This document shows positions 1 through 7,962 of a stretch of DNA of 32,105 bases, piece by piece; position 1 is the stretch's first letter, and the number at the start of each line of letters is the position of its first letter. Origin of the DNA: Pseudomonadota bacterium (lineage in GTDB: Bacteria > Pseudomonadota > Gammaproteobacteria > Burkholderiales > Burkholderiaceae_C); the NCBI GenBank assembly GCA_963204815.1, contig CAUJHQ010000112.1, positions 1-32,105 of the forward strand, in the 5' to 3' direction. A program made the position numbers and the translations under genes. Under the pieces are notes generated by a model, which did no database searches, had not been told where the DNA came from, and saw only the letters and a program-made list of their open reading frames with translations.

Positions 1-278
1 TCGGTGCAGGGCGAGGTCACCGCAGCGACGACGACGTCGCCGGGCTCGATCTGCTCCGCAGCCACGTGCAGCATCCAGTTGTCGCCGGGCTGCAGCAGCA
101 CGGTGACGGCCGTGCCCGAGACGCGCGCGCCGGGGTAGATCGGCCGCATGTAGGTCTTCATCAGGCCGACACGGCCCATGGCCTCGTGCACGGTGGACGC
201 GCCGAACTTGGCGAGCTGGTCGACCGCCACGCGGTCGGCCCGGACGATATTGCGCTTGACGACACCGAGTTCGAACAT
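1..278 (-). CDS. ligK: 4-carboxy-4-hydroxy-2-oxoadipate aldolase, partial
   Basis: This is the amino-terminal 92 codons of a RraA-fold class II aldolase; the rest lies beyond the left edge. The protein starts MFELGVVKRN, followed by a segment reading FGASTVHEAMGRVG and a PGDNWMLH stretch, which match the LigK/GalC/ProA aldolases that cleave 4-carboxy-4-hydroxy-2-oxoadipate to pyruvate and oxaloacetate and also decarboxylate oxaloacetate. The catalytic and metal-binding residues are expected in the missing half. The ATG at 278 has a good AGGGG Shine-Dalgarno, which sits inside the end of ligJ, and the start lies one base after the ligJ stop, so the two genes are translationally coupled. It would act in the cytoplasm on the product of LigJ. 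RraA homologues exist, but the ligJ neighbour makes the aldolase role most likely. Confidence 0.87.
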   Translation of the reverse strand, partial: MFELGVVKRNIVRADRVAVDQLAKFGASTVHEAMGRVGLMKTYMRPIYPGARVSGTAVTVLLQPGDNWMLHVAAEQIEPGDVVVAAVTSPCT

Positions 279-279
279 G

Positions 280-1314
280 TCACTTCCCCTTGGCTTTGAG
301 AGCGGCATCGAGCCGCGGATAGACACGCCGCGCATTGGCCTCGTAGACCTTGTGGCGGTCGCTGCCGACGACGATGGTCGAGGCCTCGATGTAGCGCTTG
401 GTGTCGTCGTAATAGTGCCCGGTTTCGGGGTCGATACCGCGCACGGCGCCGATCATCTCGGAAGCGAACAGGATGTTGTCGACCGGGATCACCTTGGTCA
501 GCAGGTCGATGCCCGGCTGGTGATACACGCAGGTGTCAAAGAAGACGTTGTTCAGCAGGTGGTCCTTGAGCAGCGGCTTCTTCATCTCCTGCGCCAGGCC
601 GCGGAAGCGGCCCCAGTGGTAGGGCACCGCGCCGCCGCCGTGCGGGATCAGGAACTTCAGCGTCGGGAAGTCCTTGAACAGGTCGCTCGTCAGGCACTGC
701 ATGAAGGCCGTGGTGTCGGCGTTCAGGTAATGCGCGCCCGTGGTGTGGAAGCAGGCGTTGCAGCTGGTGCTGACGTGGATCATCGCCGGGATGCCGTACT
801 CGACCATCTTCTCGTAGATGGGGTACCAGTGGCGGTCACTCAGCGGCGGGCTGGTCCAGTGGCCGCCGGAAGGATCCGGGTTCAGGTTGATGGCGACGTT
901 GCCGTACTGCTCGACGCACTTCACCAGTTCCGGGATGCAGGTCTTCGGGTCCACGCCCGGGCTCTGCGGCAGCATCGCGGCGGGGATGAAGTGGTCCGGG
1001 AACAGCTGGCTCACGCGGTAGCAGAGCTCGTTGCAGATCGCGGCCCAGGTGCTGCTGACCTGGAAGTCGCCGATGTGGTGCGCCATGAAGCTGGCGCGCG
1101 GGCTGAAGACGGTGAGGTCGCTGCCGCGCTCCTTCATCTTCGCGAGCTGGTTCGTCTCGATGCTCTCGCGCAGCTCGTCGTCGCTGATCTTCAGGTCGGC
1201 GACCTTGGGCATCTTCGTCGCGTCGGCAATGCCGGCGATCTGCTGGTTGCGCCACGCTTCCAGCGCCTTCGGGGCCGTGGTGTAGTGGCCGTGCACGTCG
1301 ATGATCACGCTCAT
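280..1314 (-). CDS. ligJ: 4-oxalomesaconate hydratase (amidohydrolase 2 family)
   Basis: A 344-residue amidohydrolase-superfamily enzyme of the LigJ type, which hydrates 4-oxalomesaconate to 4-carboxy-4-hydroxy-2-oxoadipate in the protocatechuate 4,5-cleavage or gallate route. The barrel signature DVHGHYTTAPK gives His8 and His10; His180 (MIHVS), His225 (IPHGGG) and Glu286 (FASEMIGA) fit the remaining metal and active-site positions of LigJ proteins. I chose the ATG at 1314 because it is preceded by GAGGAG at the right spacing and gives the family's usual start just before the HxH strand; an in-frame upstream start at 1359 would add 15 residues unlike the family. It is followed after one base by ligK and diverges from a LysR gene, its probable regulator. 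Length is normal for the family. Confidence 0.9.
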   Translation of the reverse strand: MSVIIDVHGHYTTAPKALEAWRNQQIAGIADATKMPKVADLKISDDELRESIETNQLAKMKERGSDLTVFSPRASFMAHHIGDFQVSSTWAAICNELCYRVSQLFPDHFIPAAMLPQSPGVDPKTCIPELVKCVEQYGNVAINLNPDPSGGHWTSPPLSDRHWYPIYEKMVEYGIPAMIHVSTSCNACFHTTGAHYLNADTTAFMQCLTSDLFKDFPTLKFLIPHGGGAVPYHWGRFRGLAQEMKKPLLKDHLLNNVFFDTCVYHQPGIDLLTKVIPVDNILFASEMIGAVRGIDPETGHYYDDTKRYIEASTIVVGSDRHKVYEANARRVYPRLDAALKAKGK

Positions 1315-1379
1315 GTCTCCTCGGTCGTATGGCGTGGATTCTTCACCCGGCCGAGCCATTCATCAACGCGATTCCCGCA

Positions 1380-1390
1380 CTAGCTGCTAG
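1380..1390. promoter_or_regulatory. Candidate LysR operator in the ligJ/lysR divergent region
   Basis: The 111-base region between ligJ and the divergent LysR gene contains a perfect inverted repeat, CTAGC-T-GCTAG. LysR-type regulators usually bind short interrupted dyads in such divergent regions, so this is a candidate site. The assignment rests on position and symmetry only, and the one-base spacer is shorter than the classic T-N11-A arrangement. Confidence 0.3.
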
Positions 1391-1425
1391 GCCACTTCGG
1401 CATGGCTGGCGGCACAATCGCCGGC

Positions 1426-2319
1426 ATGGACCTGAAGCAGCTGGAGTACTTCGTGCACGTGGCCGAGCTGGGCAGCTTCACGCGCGCGTCCAGCGTGCTG
1501 CGGGTGGCGCAGCCGGCGCTGAGCCGGCAGGTGCGCTCGCTCGAAGTGGAACTGCGCCAGCCGCTGTTCGACCGCAACGGCCGCGGCGTCACGCTCACCG
1601 AAGCCGGCAAGCGCCTGCTGGCGCACGGCCGCGGCATCCAGCAGCAGGTGGAACGGGCGCGCCAGGACCTGGAAGACCAGCGCGGTGCCGCCACCGGCCA
1701 CCTGGCGGTGGGCCTGCCGCCCAGCCTGAGCCGCACGCTGACGGCGCCGCTGGTCGAAGCCTTCCGCGCCCGCTTTCCGCGCGCCACGCTCACCGTCGTC
1801 GAAGGGCTTTCGGCCTACGCGCTGGAATGGCTGGCGCTCGGCCGCATCGACTGCGCGGCGGTCTACAACGTCGCGCCGTCGGCCGCCATCGACCTGCAGC
1901 CGGTGCAGGACGAAGCCCTGTTCCTCGTCTCGGCAAGGGCGCACGCGCCGGCGAAGCCGGTGTCGCTGGCAAAGCTGGCCGAGCACGAACTGGTGATGCC
2001 GAGCCGGCCGCATTCGATCCGCATGCTGCTGGAGACCACGCTGGCCGGCGCCGGGCTGAAGCCGCGCATCGGCCTCGAGATCGAGAGCGTGCCCGCCATC
2101 CTGGACCTGGTGGAACGCCACCCGCTGCACGCCGTGCTGGCCGCCGACGCGCTGTCCGGGCGGGCCGACGCCTTCGTCGCGCGGCCGATCCTCGTCACGA
2201 AGGACCAGCCGCTGGCCGCGCACCTGTGGCTGGCCACCAGCGCGCAGCGGCCCCGCGGCCCGTTGGTCGAGCAGGGCCGCGCGCTGCTGGCGCAGGTGCT
2301 GCGCGCGCGCGCCGGCTGA
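1426..2319 (+). CDS. LysR-family transcriptional regulator, probable lig regulator
   Basis: A 297-residue LysR-type regulator. The winged helix-turn-helix is at about residues 1-60 (MDLKQLEYFVHVAELGSF, then VAQPALSRQVRSLE), followed by a linker helix and a substrate-binding domain from about residue 90. The ATG at 1426 gives the canonical LysR start; the in-frame ATG at 1402 would add eight residues that do not resemble the family. It is transcribed away from ligJ-ligK with 111 bases between, the usual arrangement for a LysR that controls the neighbouring catabolic operon. The inducer cannot be read from the sequence. Its TGA directly abuts the stop of the convergent lipoprotein gene (TGATCA), leaving no room for a terminator between them. 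Confidence 0.9.
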   Translation: MDLKQLEYFVHVAELGSFTRASSVLRVAQPALSRQVRSLEVELRQPLFDRNGRGVTLTEAGKRLLAHGRGIQQQVERARQDLEDQRGAATGHLAVGLPPSLSRTLTAPLVEAFRARFPRATLTVVEGLSAYALEWLALGRIDCAAVYNVAPSAAIDLQPVQDEALFLVSARAHAPAKPVSLAKLAEHELVMPSRPHSIRMLLETTLAGAGLKPRIGLEIESVPAILDLVERHPLHAVLAADALSGRADAFVARPILVTKDQPLAAHLWLATSAQRPRGPLVEQGRALLAQVLRARAG

Positions 2320-3318
2320 TCAGCCGGCGTCGCCCACCAGGCGCGTCAGCGTGATGACCCAGGTGCGGTCGACGCTGCCGTCGTTGCCCAGGTCCAGCGT
2401 CAGCGTGGCGATGCCGGCGCCGTAGACGCAGCGGATCCGGTGGCGCGCGGTCACGACGGTGAACGAGCCTTCGGCCGCCGCGACGCCGGCGCCGTCGAGC
2501 GTGAGCGTGCCTTCGGCCGTGACGTCCAGCGTGGCATTCGGCCGCCGCGGCGTGCTGGTGGCGAGCGAGGCGCTGCCCTGGTGGCGGCGCGCCGTGAGCT
2601 CGTTCGAGCTGCCGTAGGTGCGCGTCACGGTCCAGTCCAGCGCGTTCAGCTGGTAGGTGGCCACGCGCGTGCCGGCAACGGTGCCGATGCGGCTCTGCAG
2701 CGTGACGCCGGGGCTGGTGACGCGGCGCGTGACCTCGCGCCCGCCACCGGCGAGCGCCGCCTCGCTGCGGCTGACGCTGACGCTGCCGCTGTGCACGAAG
2801 CTGCCGTTGGTGGTGGTCTGCGTGAGCGCGTTGGTCGTGTGCGTGAAGGCCAGCAGGCTGGCACTGCGTGCAGTGACGGTGAACGTGGCGGAGCCGTCGA
2901 TCGACCCGCCGCCGGCGCTGCCGCAGGCGTTGTAGACGACGGCGAAGGTCTCGCCGGCGTCGAGTTGGCCGTTGCCGATGGTGGCGGCGTCGCCGGTGAC
3001 GGTCCAGCTGACGCTGCCGCCGGTGGGGCAGGCGGCGGTGAGGGTGGCACTGGCCGTGGGCCCGACCTGCGCGGCGAGCAGTTGCTCGCGCTGCGCCGCC
3101 GCCGCGGCGGCCGTCGCCACCGCGCCTTCCAGCACGTCGGCCGAGACGTCGACCGTCGTCGTGCCGGCCACGCTCATCGTGACGGCATCGGCGGCGTAGC
3201 CCTGGGCAACCTCGGTCGCGAGGTCTTCGGCATCGTCCCCGCCGCCACAGGCGGCCAGCAGCAGCGCGGCGGCCAGGGCCGGCAGCAGGGGCCGGCGGGC
3301 GGATCGGGCGTGTCGCAT
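2320..3318 (-). CDS. Putative lipoprotein of unknown function
   Basis: A 332-residue protein with a typical lipoprotein signal: basic start MRHARSARR, a hydrophobic stretch, and the lipobox LAAC with the acylated cysteine at residue 24, followed by GGGDD. The mature part is rich in Ser, Thr, Ala and Gly and has alternating hydrophobic/polar segments suggesting beta-strands (for example SGSVSVSRSEAAL, SATFTVTARS). I recognise no catalytic motif or named domain. The start at 3318 is supported by GGGGGAGA upstream; an in-frame start at 3474 would put 52 unrelated residues before the signal peptide. It lies 152 bases downstream of the LysR gene on the same strand and ends tail-to-tail with the other LysR. 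It is probably an outer-membrane-anchored periplasmic protein. Confidence 0.75.
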   Translation of the reverse strand: MRHARSARRPLLPALAAALLLAACGGGDDAEDLATEVAQGYAADAVTMSVAGTTTVDVSADVLEGAVATAAAAAAQREQLLAAQVGPTASATLTAACPTGGSVSWTVTGDAATIGNGQLDAGETFAVVYNACGSAGGGSIDGSATFTVTARSASLLAFTHTTNALTQTTTNGSFVHSGSVSVSRSEAALAGGGREVTRRVTSPGVTLQSRIGTVAGTRVATYQLNALDWTVTRTYGSSNELTARRHQGSASLATSTPRRPNATLDVTAEGTLTLDGAGVAAAEGSFTVVTARHRIRCVYGAGIATLTLDLGNDGSVDRTWVITLTRLVGDAG

Positions 3319-3470
3319 GAAGGTCTCCCCCGCCGGAGCGGGCGGTGTTGCGCAATGACGTGATTGGACCGCCTCGGCGCCCCGCGTGGGGGCCGCAAGC
3401 TTGTTCATCTGTGTCTTCGTGGAAACCGGGTGTGACCTGAACCCGCGCGCCGCGCACCGGCGTGCGGAAA

Positions 3471-4385
3471 TCACACCCCCGCGCGGCCGGCGGCGAACAG
3501 CCGCGCCAGCGTCTCGCGCAGCCAGCGGTTGCCGGCCTCCTGGTGCGCCCGCTGGTGCCAGAACACGTTGACCTCGAAGGTCGGCCAGTCGAACGGCAGT
3601 TCGCGCGCCACCAACCCGAAGGCCGCGGCGGCGCGGTCGGCCATCTTCTGCGGCACGGTGACGACGAGGTCCGACTCGCTGACGATGTAGGGCACCGCCA
3701 CGAAATGCGGCAGGCGCAGCGCCACCGGCTCGGCGACGCCGGCGCGTTTCAGCAGCGCGGCCACGCGCTCGTGCCCGGTGCCGGCGGCCTGCACGACGAC
3801 GTGGCGCGCGCGCAGGAAGCGTTCGCGCGTGAGGCGGCCCTTGGCCAGCGGGTGGCCGGCGGCCATCAGCGCCACGTAGTGCTGCGTGAAGAGGCGGCGC
3901 TGGTGGAAGCCGGCGCCCAGCTCGGGCAGCCAGCCGATGGCGAGGTCGACGCCGCCGCCGGCCATCGCCTCCTTCAGCTCCAGCGTGCCCGGGCGCACGG
4001 TGGTCAGCGTCACCTGCGGCGCCGCGGTGCGCAGCGCGGCCACCAGCGTGGGCAGGAACCAGACCTCGCCGATGTCGGACATGGCGATGCGGAAGGCGCG
4101 CCGGCTCGTTGCCGGCTCGAAGCGCGCGTGGCCCTGCAGGCTCTGCTCGATGGTCGCCAGCGACGCCGAGATCGCCTGCGCGATGCCCTGCGCGAACGCG
4201 GTCGGCTGCATGCCGCCGGGCGTGCGCGTGAAGAGCGCGTCGCCGGTGGCGCGGCGCAGGCGCGCCAGTGCGTTGCTGACCGCCGGCGCGCTCAGGCCTA
4301 GGCGGCGCGCGGCGGCGGCGACCTGGCGGTCGGTCATCAGCGCGTCGAACACGCGCAGCAGGTTGAGGTCGAGCTTGTCGTTCAC
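3471..4385 (-). CDS. NahR/NagR-like LysR regulator
   Basis: A 304-residue LysR-type regulator closest in pattern to NahR, NagR and DntR, which respond to salicylate-like aromatics. Shared features include LDLNLLRVFDALMTDR at the start, a helix-turn-helix with LSAPAVSNALARLR, then TPGGMQPT, IAMSDIGEVWFLP, AAGTGHE, LPHFVAVPYIV and DLVVTVPQKMA in the effector-binding domain, in the NahR order. The start is a GTG at 4385; alternative upstream starts run through the divergent promoter. It faces the nagG-like oxygenase gene with 68 bases between the starts, so it very likely controls that operon. Salicylate as inducer is inference from the family and from the NagG-like target. Confidence 0.88.
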   Translation of the reverse strand: MNDKLDLNLLRVFDALMTDRQVAAAARRLGLSAPAVSNALARLRRATGDALFTRTPGGMQPTAFAQGIAQAISASLATIEQSLQGHARFEPATSRRAFRIAMSDIGEVWFLPTLVAALRTAAPQVTLTTVRPGTLELKEAMAGGGVDLAIGWLPELGAGFHQRRLFTQHYVALMAAGHPLAKGRLTRERFLRARHVVVQAAGTGHERVAALLKRAGVAEPVALRLPHFVAVPYIVSESDLVVTVPQKMADRAAAAFGLVARELPFDWPTFEVNVFWHQRAHQEAGNRWLRETLARLFAAGRAGV

Positions 4386-4436
4386 GGCGTGAAGCTGGAC
4401 TCTAAGGCTTGCTGCATGGTGCGAACGTTGGCAGGA

Positions 4437-4449
4437 CCGCAGAATGCGG
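4437..4449. promoter_or_regulatory. Inverted repeat just before the oxygenase start
   Basis: A perfect dyad, CCGCA-GAA-TGCGG, lies in the 68-base region between the NahR-like gene and the oxygenase alpha gene and ends four bases before the ATG. It could be part of a regulator site or a small hairpin over the ribosome-binding region; the alpha gene has no strong Shine-Dalgarno at normal spacing (an AGGA lies 17 bases upstream). The evidence is position and symmetry only. Confidence 0.25.
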
Positions 4450-4453
4450 CGCC

Positions 4454-5692
4454 ATGGAGAACACACCGTTCTGGGGCGACGCGCCCACCAGCCGCGCGCC
4501 CGGCCGCGTCTACACCGACCCCGAGGTCTACCGCGAGGAGCTCGAACGCTTCTTCTACAGCGGCCACTGGTGCTACGTGGGCCTGGAGTGCGAGATCCCG
4601 AACCCGGGCGACTTCAAGCGCACGGTGGTCGGCGAGCGCAGCGTGATCCTGGTGCGCGACGCCGGCGGCGAGGTGCGCGTCGTCGAAAACCGCTGCGCGC
4701 ACCGTGGCGTCGCGTTCTGCCGCGAACGCACCGGCTCGGTCAAGAGCTTCACCTGCCCGTACCACCAGTGGAACTACAACCTGAAGGGCGACCTCACCGG
4801 CCTGCCCTTCCGCCGCGGCGTGAAGGCCGAAGGCGGCGTGCAGGGCGGCATGCCGGCCGACTTCAAGCTGGAAGAGCACGGCCTGAAGCAGCTGCAGGTG
4901 GCGTGCCGCGGCGGCGCCGTCTTCGCCAGCTTCGACGCCAACGTGGAGCCGTTCGAAGACTTCCTCGGCCCCGAGGTGCTGCCCTTCTACGACCGCGTGT
5001 TCAGCGGCCGGCCGCTGAAGCTGCTGGGCATCAACCGCCAGCGCATCCCGGCGAACTGGAAGCTGATGCAGGAAAACATCAAGGACCCCTACCACCCGGG
5101 GCTGCTGCACACCTGGTTCGTCACCTTCGGCCTCTGGCGCGCCGACCAGAAGAGCCGCATGGTGATGGACGCGAGGCACCGCCACGCCTGCATGATCAGC
5201 CGCCGCAACGACGGCGGCGCCGCCGCGGTGACGCAGGGCGTGACGAGCTTCCGCGCCGACATGCAGCTGAACGACCCGCGCCTGCTCGACGTGGTGCCCG
5301 AGCCGTGGTGGAACGGTCCGTCGGTGGTGATGACGACGCTGTTCCCCAGCCTCATCATCCAGCAGCAGGTGAACTCGCTGTCGACGCGCCACATCCAGCC
5401 CGCCGGCCCCGGCCAGTTCGACTTCGTCTGGACGCACTTCGGCTTTGCCGACGACGACGAGGCGATGACGCAGCGCCGCCTGCGCCAGGCCAACCTGTTC
5501 GGCCCCGCCGGCTTCGTGTCGGCCGACGACGGCGAAGTGATCGAATTCGTGCAGCAGGCCTTCGAGGCCAACCCCGAGGCGCGCACCGTGAGCGAACTCG
5601 ACGGCCGCGACGTCAAGCCGACGGACCACATGGTCACCGAGACGCTGATCCGCGGCATGTACGGCTACTGGCGCGAGGTGATGGGGAAATGA
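4454..5692 (+). CDS. nagG: Rieske aromatic oxygenase alpha subunit, salicylate 5-hydroxylase-like
   Basis: A 412-residue large subunit of a Rieske non-heme iron oxygenase. The Rieske cluster ligands are Cys81-x-His83 and Cys101-x2-His104. The mononuclear iron site is visible as Asp211-x2-His214-x4-His219 (NIKDPYHPGLLHT), with the acidic ligand expected in the DDG motif near residues 358-360. Stretches such as SGHWCYVGLECEIPNPGDF and GNW-like PANWKLMQENIKDPYHPG match NagG, the oxygenase component of salicylate 5-hydroxylase, which makes gentisate. The ATG at 4454 gives the family's amino terminus. It overlaps the beta-subunit gene by ATGA and faces a NahR-like regulator, which agrees with a salicylate-type substrate. 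The exact substrate is an inference; other carboxylated or hydroxylated aromatics are possible. Confidence 0.88.
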   Translation: MENTPFWGDAPTSRAPGRVYTDPEVYREELERFFYSGHWCYVGLECEIPNPGDFKRTVVGERSVILVRDAGGEVRVVENRCAHRGVAFCRERTGSVKSFTCPYHQWNYNLKGDLTGLPFRRGVKAEGGVQGGMPADFKLEEHGLKQLQVACRGGAVFASFDANVEPFEDFLGPEVLPFYDRVFSGRPLKLLGINRQRIPANWKLMQENIKDPYHPGLLHTWFVTFGLWRADQKSRMVMDARHRHACMISRRNDGGAAAVTQGVTSFRADMQLNDPRLLDVVPEPWWNGPSVVMTTLFPSLIIQQQVNSLSTRHIQPAGPGQFDFVWTHFGFADDDEAMTQRRLRQANLFGPAGFVSADDGEVIEFVQQAFEANPEARTVSELDGRDVKPTDHMVTETLIRGMYGYWREVMGK

Positions 5693-6159
5693 ACTTCGAA
5701 CGATGGCATGCGCTTCATTCGCTGTACGCCGACTACGCCGCCGCGCTCGACGCGCGCGACCTCGCGCGCTGGCCCGACTTCTTCACCGACGACGGCCGCT
5801 ACAAGCTGCAGTCGCGCGAGAACTTCGACCGCGGGCTGCCGCTGGCGATGCTGGCGTTCGAGAGCAAGGCGATGCTGAAGGACCGCGTCTTCGGCGCCGC
5901 CGAGACCATTTACCACGACCCCTACCACCAGCGCCACGTGGTCGGCGTGCCGCGCGTCCTGTCCGAAGGCGCCGACGGCCTGCGCTGCGAGGCGAGCTAC
6001 GTCGTCATCCGCACCAAGCGCGACGGCCTGCCGGAGATCCTGTCGGTCGGCCGCACCCTCGACCGCATCGTCGACACGCCGCAGGGGCTGCGTTTCGCGG
6101 AACGCTGCGTCGTGTTCGACAATGACCTCGTCCCGAACTCGATCGTCGACCCGATCTGA
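5689..6159 (+). CDS. nagH: Aromatic oxygenase beta subunit, NagH-like
   Basis: A 156-residue small subunit of a ring-hydroxylating oxygenase, in the cystatin/SnoaL-like fold (PF00866 type). Seen features are the helix LYADYAAALDARDLARWPDFF, then DDGRYKL, a central YHDPYHQRHVVG segment, a strand pair with RCEASYVVIRT and ILSVGRTLDRIV, and the closing FDNDLVPNSIVDPI. Length and order match NagH and related beta subunits, which have a structural role in an alpha3beta3 hexamer. It starts at an ATGA overlap with the alpha gene, so the two are translated together. No metal ligands are expected or seen. Confidence 0.88.
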   Translation: MNFERWHALHSLYADYAAALDARDLARWPDFFTDDGRYKLQSRENFDRGLPLAMLAFESKAMLKDRVFGAAETIYHDPYHQRHVVGVPRVLSEGADGLRCEASYVVIRTKRDGLPEILSVGRTLDRIVDTPQGLRFAERCVVFDNDLVPNSIVDPI

Positions 6160-6160
6160 C

Positions 6161-6169
6161 GAGGAGGTG
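6161..6169 (+). promoter_or_regulatory. Strong Shine-Dalgarno for the 274-residue unknown gene
   Basis: GAGGAGGTG lies four bases before the ATG at 6174 and two bases after the TGA of the beta-subunit gene. It is close to a full anti-Shine-Dalgarno match and is stronger than the sites of the neighbouring oxygenase genes, supporting both the chosen start and efficient translation of the unknown gene within the operon. Confidence 0.7.
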
Positions 6170-6173
6170 TCCC

Positions 6174-6998
6174 ATGGCCGGAGGCGCGAACAAGCTGTTC
6201 CTCAAAGAGAAGGAGCAGTTCCTGAAGGCGAACCTGATCGAGGTGAACGTGGCGGCGCGCTTGCTGATCACCGCCGCTCGGTTCAACGTCGACGCGACGA
6301 AGGCGCCGCTGGCAAGCGCCGGCCGGCTCGGACGGACCGGCCTCGCGCGCCAGATCACCACCGATGACAAGGCCGCCGGCGTCTTCGACTTCGACCTCGT
6401 CAAGAGCCCGACGAAGGCGCAGCTCATCAAGAACGGCCGCCAGACCGAAGTGCCGATGTACCAGCTGAAGGCCTGGGGCGACAAGGTGAGCGACCGCACC
6501 GCCAAGCCCGACGGCACGGTCGAGTACCGCAAGCCCAAGCACGCGCACCCGATCACCGCCTACTGGGTGCCCTGGAACCCGAACTCGTGCTACTCGGCGC
6601 GGCTGGGCGCGCAGGCGGACTTCTTCTTCACCGCGGCGATGGACGGCTGCTCGCTAGCGATCAGTTCCGGCGCGTCGCCGGTGGTGACGCACGCGAACTA
6701 CAAGTCCAAGACGCGGCCCGACGTCGCCAGCGAGAGCCGGACGATGCGCCACATCCAGCAGCGCCACGCCGACCTCGGCGTCGACGTCGCGGTGTCGCTG
6801 CGCAAGTCGCAGTACGTGGCGTCGTCGGCGCAGAAGCAGCAGGGCATCAACAAGCTGGTCACGGTGGTCGGCTTTCGCGACCCGGCGACGAACAGCTGGT
6901 CGTTCTACTGGCAGCGCCACAAGGTCATCTACGGCGACGCCACGATCGGCACCCACACCCAGCACGTGCTGACCGACCGCCTGGTGCCGCTGGTGTGA
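6174..6998 (+). CDS. Unrecognised protein inside the oxygenase operon, possible Cys-His enzyme
   Basis: A 274-residue protein that I cannot assign to an oxygenase component. There is no signal peptide or membrane segment. The amino half is basic and polar (KLFLKEKEQFLKANLIEVN). The central part has PITAYWVPWNPNSCYSARLG followed by ADFFFTAAMDGCSLAISS and then SPVVTHANYKS, giving Cys159 in a DGCS turn and His173 fourteen residues later on what looks like the next strand. That arrangement recalls the Cys/His pairs of CNF1, BLF1 and CheD-type deamidases, but this is resemblance only. The carboxy part has NKLVTVVGF and SFYWQRHKVIYG, again strand-like. It has a strong Shine-Dalgarno, begins 14 bases after nagH and overlaps the ferredoxin gene by GTGA, so it is a true operon member. 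The known nag operon has no gene at this place. Confidence 0.8.
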   Translation: MAGGANKLFLKEKEQFLKANLIEVNVAARLLITAARFNVDATKAPLASAGRLGRTGLARQITTDDKAAGVFDFDLVKSPTKAQLIKNGRQTEVPMYQLKAWGDKVSDRTAKPDGTVEYRKPKHAHPITAYWVPWNPNSCYSARLGAQADFFFTAAMDGCSLAISSGASPVVTHANYKSKTRPDVASESRTMRHIQQRHADLGVDVAVSLRKSQYVASSAQKQQGINKLVTVVGFRDPATNSWSFYWQRHKVIYGDATIGTHTQHVLTDRLVPLV

Positions 6999-7333
6999 GC
7001 ACCGCCGGCCGCTGGATCGACGTCGCCGCCGTCGCGGACCTGCCCGACGGCGACGTCGTCGGCCGCGTCGCCGACGGCCGCGAGGTCGCGCTGTACCGCC
7101 TGGGCGACGAGGTCTTCGCCACCGACGCCACCTGCACGCACGGCAACGCCAGCCTGTGCGGCGGCTTCGTCGAGCCCGACGGCAGCATCGAATGCCCGCT
7201 GCACCAGGGCCGCTTCGACATCCGCACCGGCAAGGCGTTGTGCGAACCGCTCGAACGCGACCTCGCCGTGCACGCGGTGCGCCTGGAGGGCGGGCGCGTG
7301 TGGATCGCGATCCGGGCGGCCAGCGGCGCCTGA
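6995..7333 (+). CDS. nagAb: Rieske [2Fe-2S] ferredoxin, NagAb/NahAb-like
   Basis: A 112-residue Rieske-type ferredoxin that would carry electrons to the oxygenase alpha subunit. The cluster ligands are Cys47-x-His49 (CTHGNASL) and Cys67-x2-His70 (CPLHQGRFD), followed by the typical RTGKALCEP segment. The opening RWIDVAAVADLPDGDVVG and ALYRLGDEVFATD match the naphthalene/salicylate ferredoxins NahAb and NagAb. The start is a GTG at 6995 that overlaps the preceding TGA (GTGA); no ATG gives the family start. It ends the operon. The flavoprotein ferredoxin reductase that would reduce it is absent from the window, so it must be supplied from elsewhere. Confidence 0.88.
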   Translation: MSTAGRWIDVAAVADLPDGDVVGRVADGREVALYRLGDEVFATDATCTHGNASLCGGFVEPDGSIECPLHQGRFDIRTGKALCEPLERDLAVHAVRLEGGRVWIAIRAASGA

Positions 7334-7383
7334 TCGCGCGCGGCCGTTCGTCTGGACGCGGATCCGGGATAACCCGCAGTCTG

Positions 7384-7402
7384 CTCGGACCGGGTTTCCG
7401 AG
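7384..7402 (+). terminator. Hairpin between the oxygenase operon and iorA
   Basis: A perfect six-base stem, CTCGGA and TCCGAG around a seven-base loop, lies 51 bases after the ferredoxin stop and 65 bases before iorA. The 133-base gap otherwise contains only a GAGGAG Shine-Dalgarno for iorA. There is no run of T after the stem, so an intrinsic terminator is uncertain; a leader structure of iorAB is equally possible. Confidence 0.25.
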
Positions 7403-7466
7403 AGGCGCCACGGGTCTTCGTTCCTGCGCATCATCCGGCCCTTCGCAGTGATGAGGAGTCGACCGC

Positions 7467-7958
<492 letters not shown>

Positions 7959-7962
7959 CACC

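Noticed and set aside
3379..3393. GCCCC/GGGGC hairpin downstream of the NahR-like gene
   Set aside because: It lies about 80 bases after the stop, has no T run, and short GC stems are common here; not enough to call a terminator.
4444..5688. Alternative plus-strand frame from an ATG at 4444 that joins in frame to nagH
   Set aside because: The part before 5689 is Arg-rich and out of frame with the Rieske motifs; nagH starts at its ATGA overlap.
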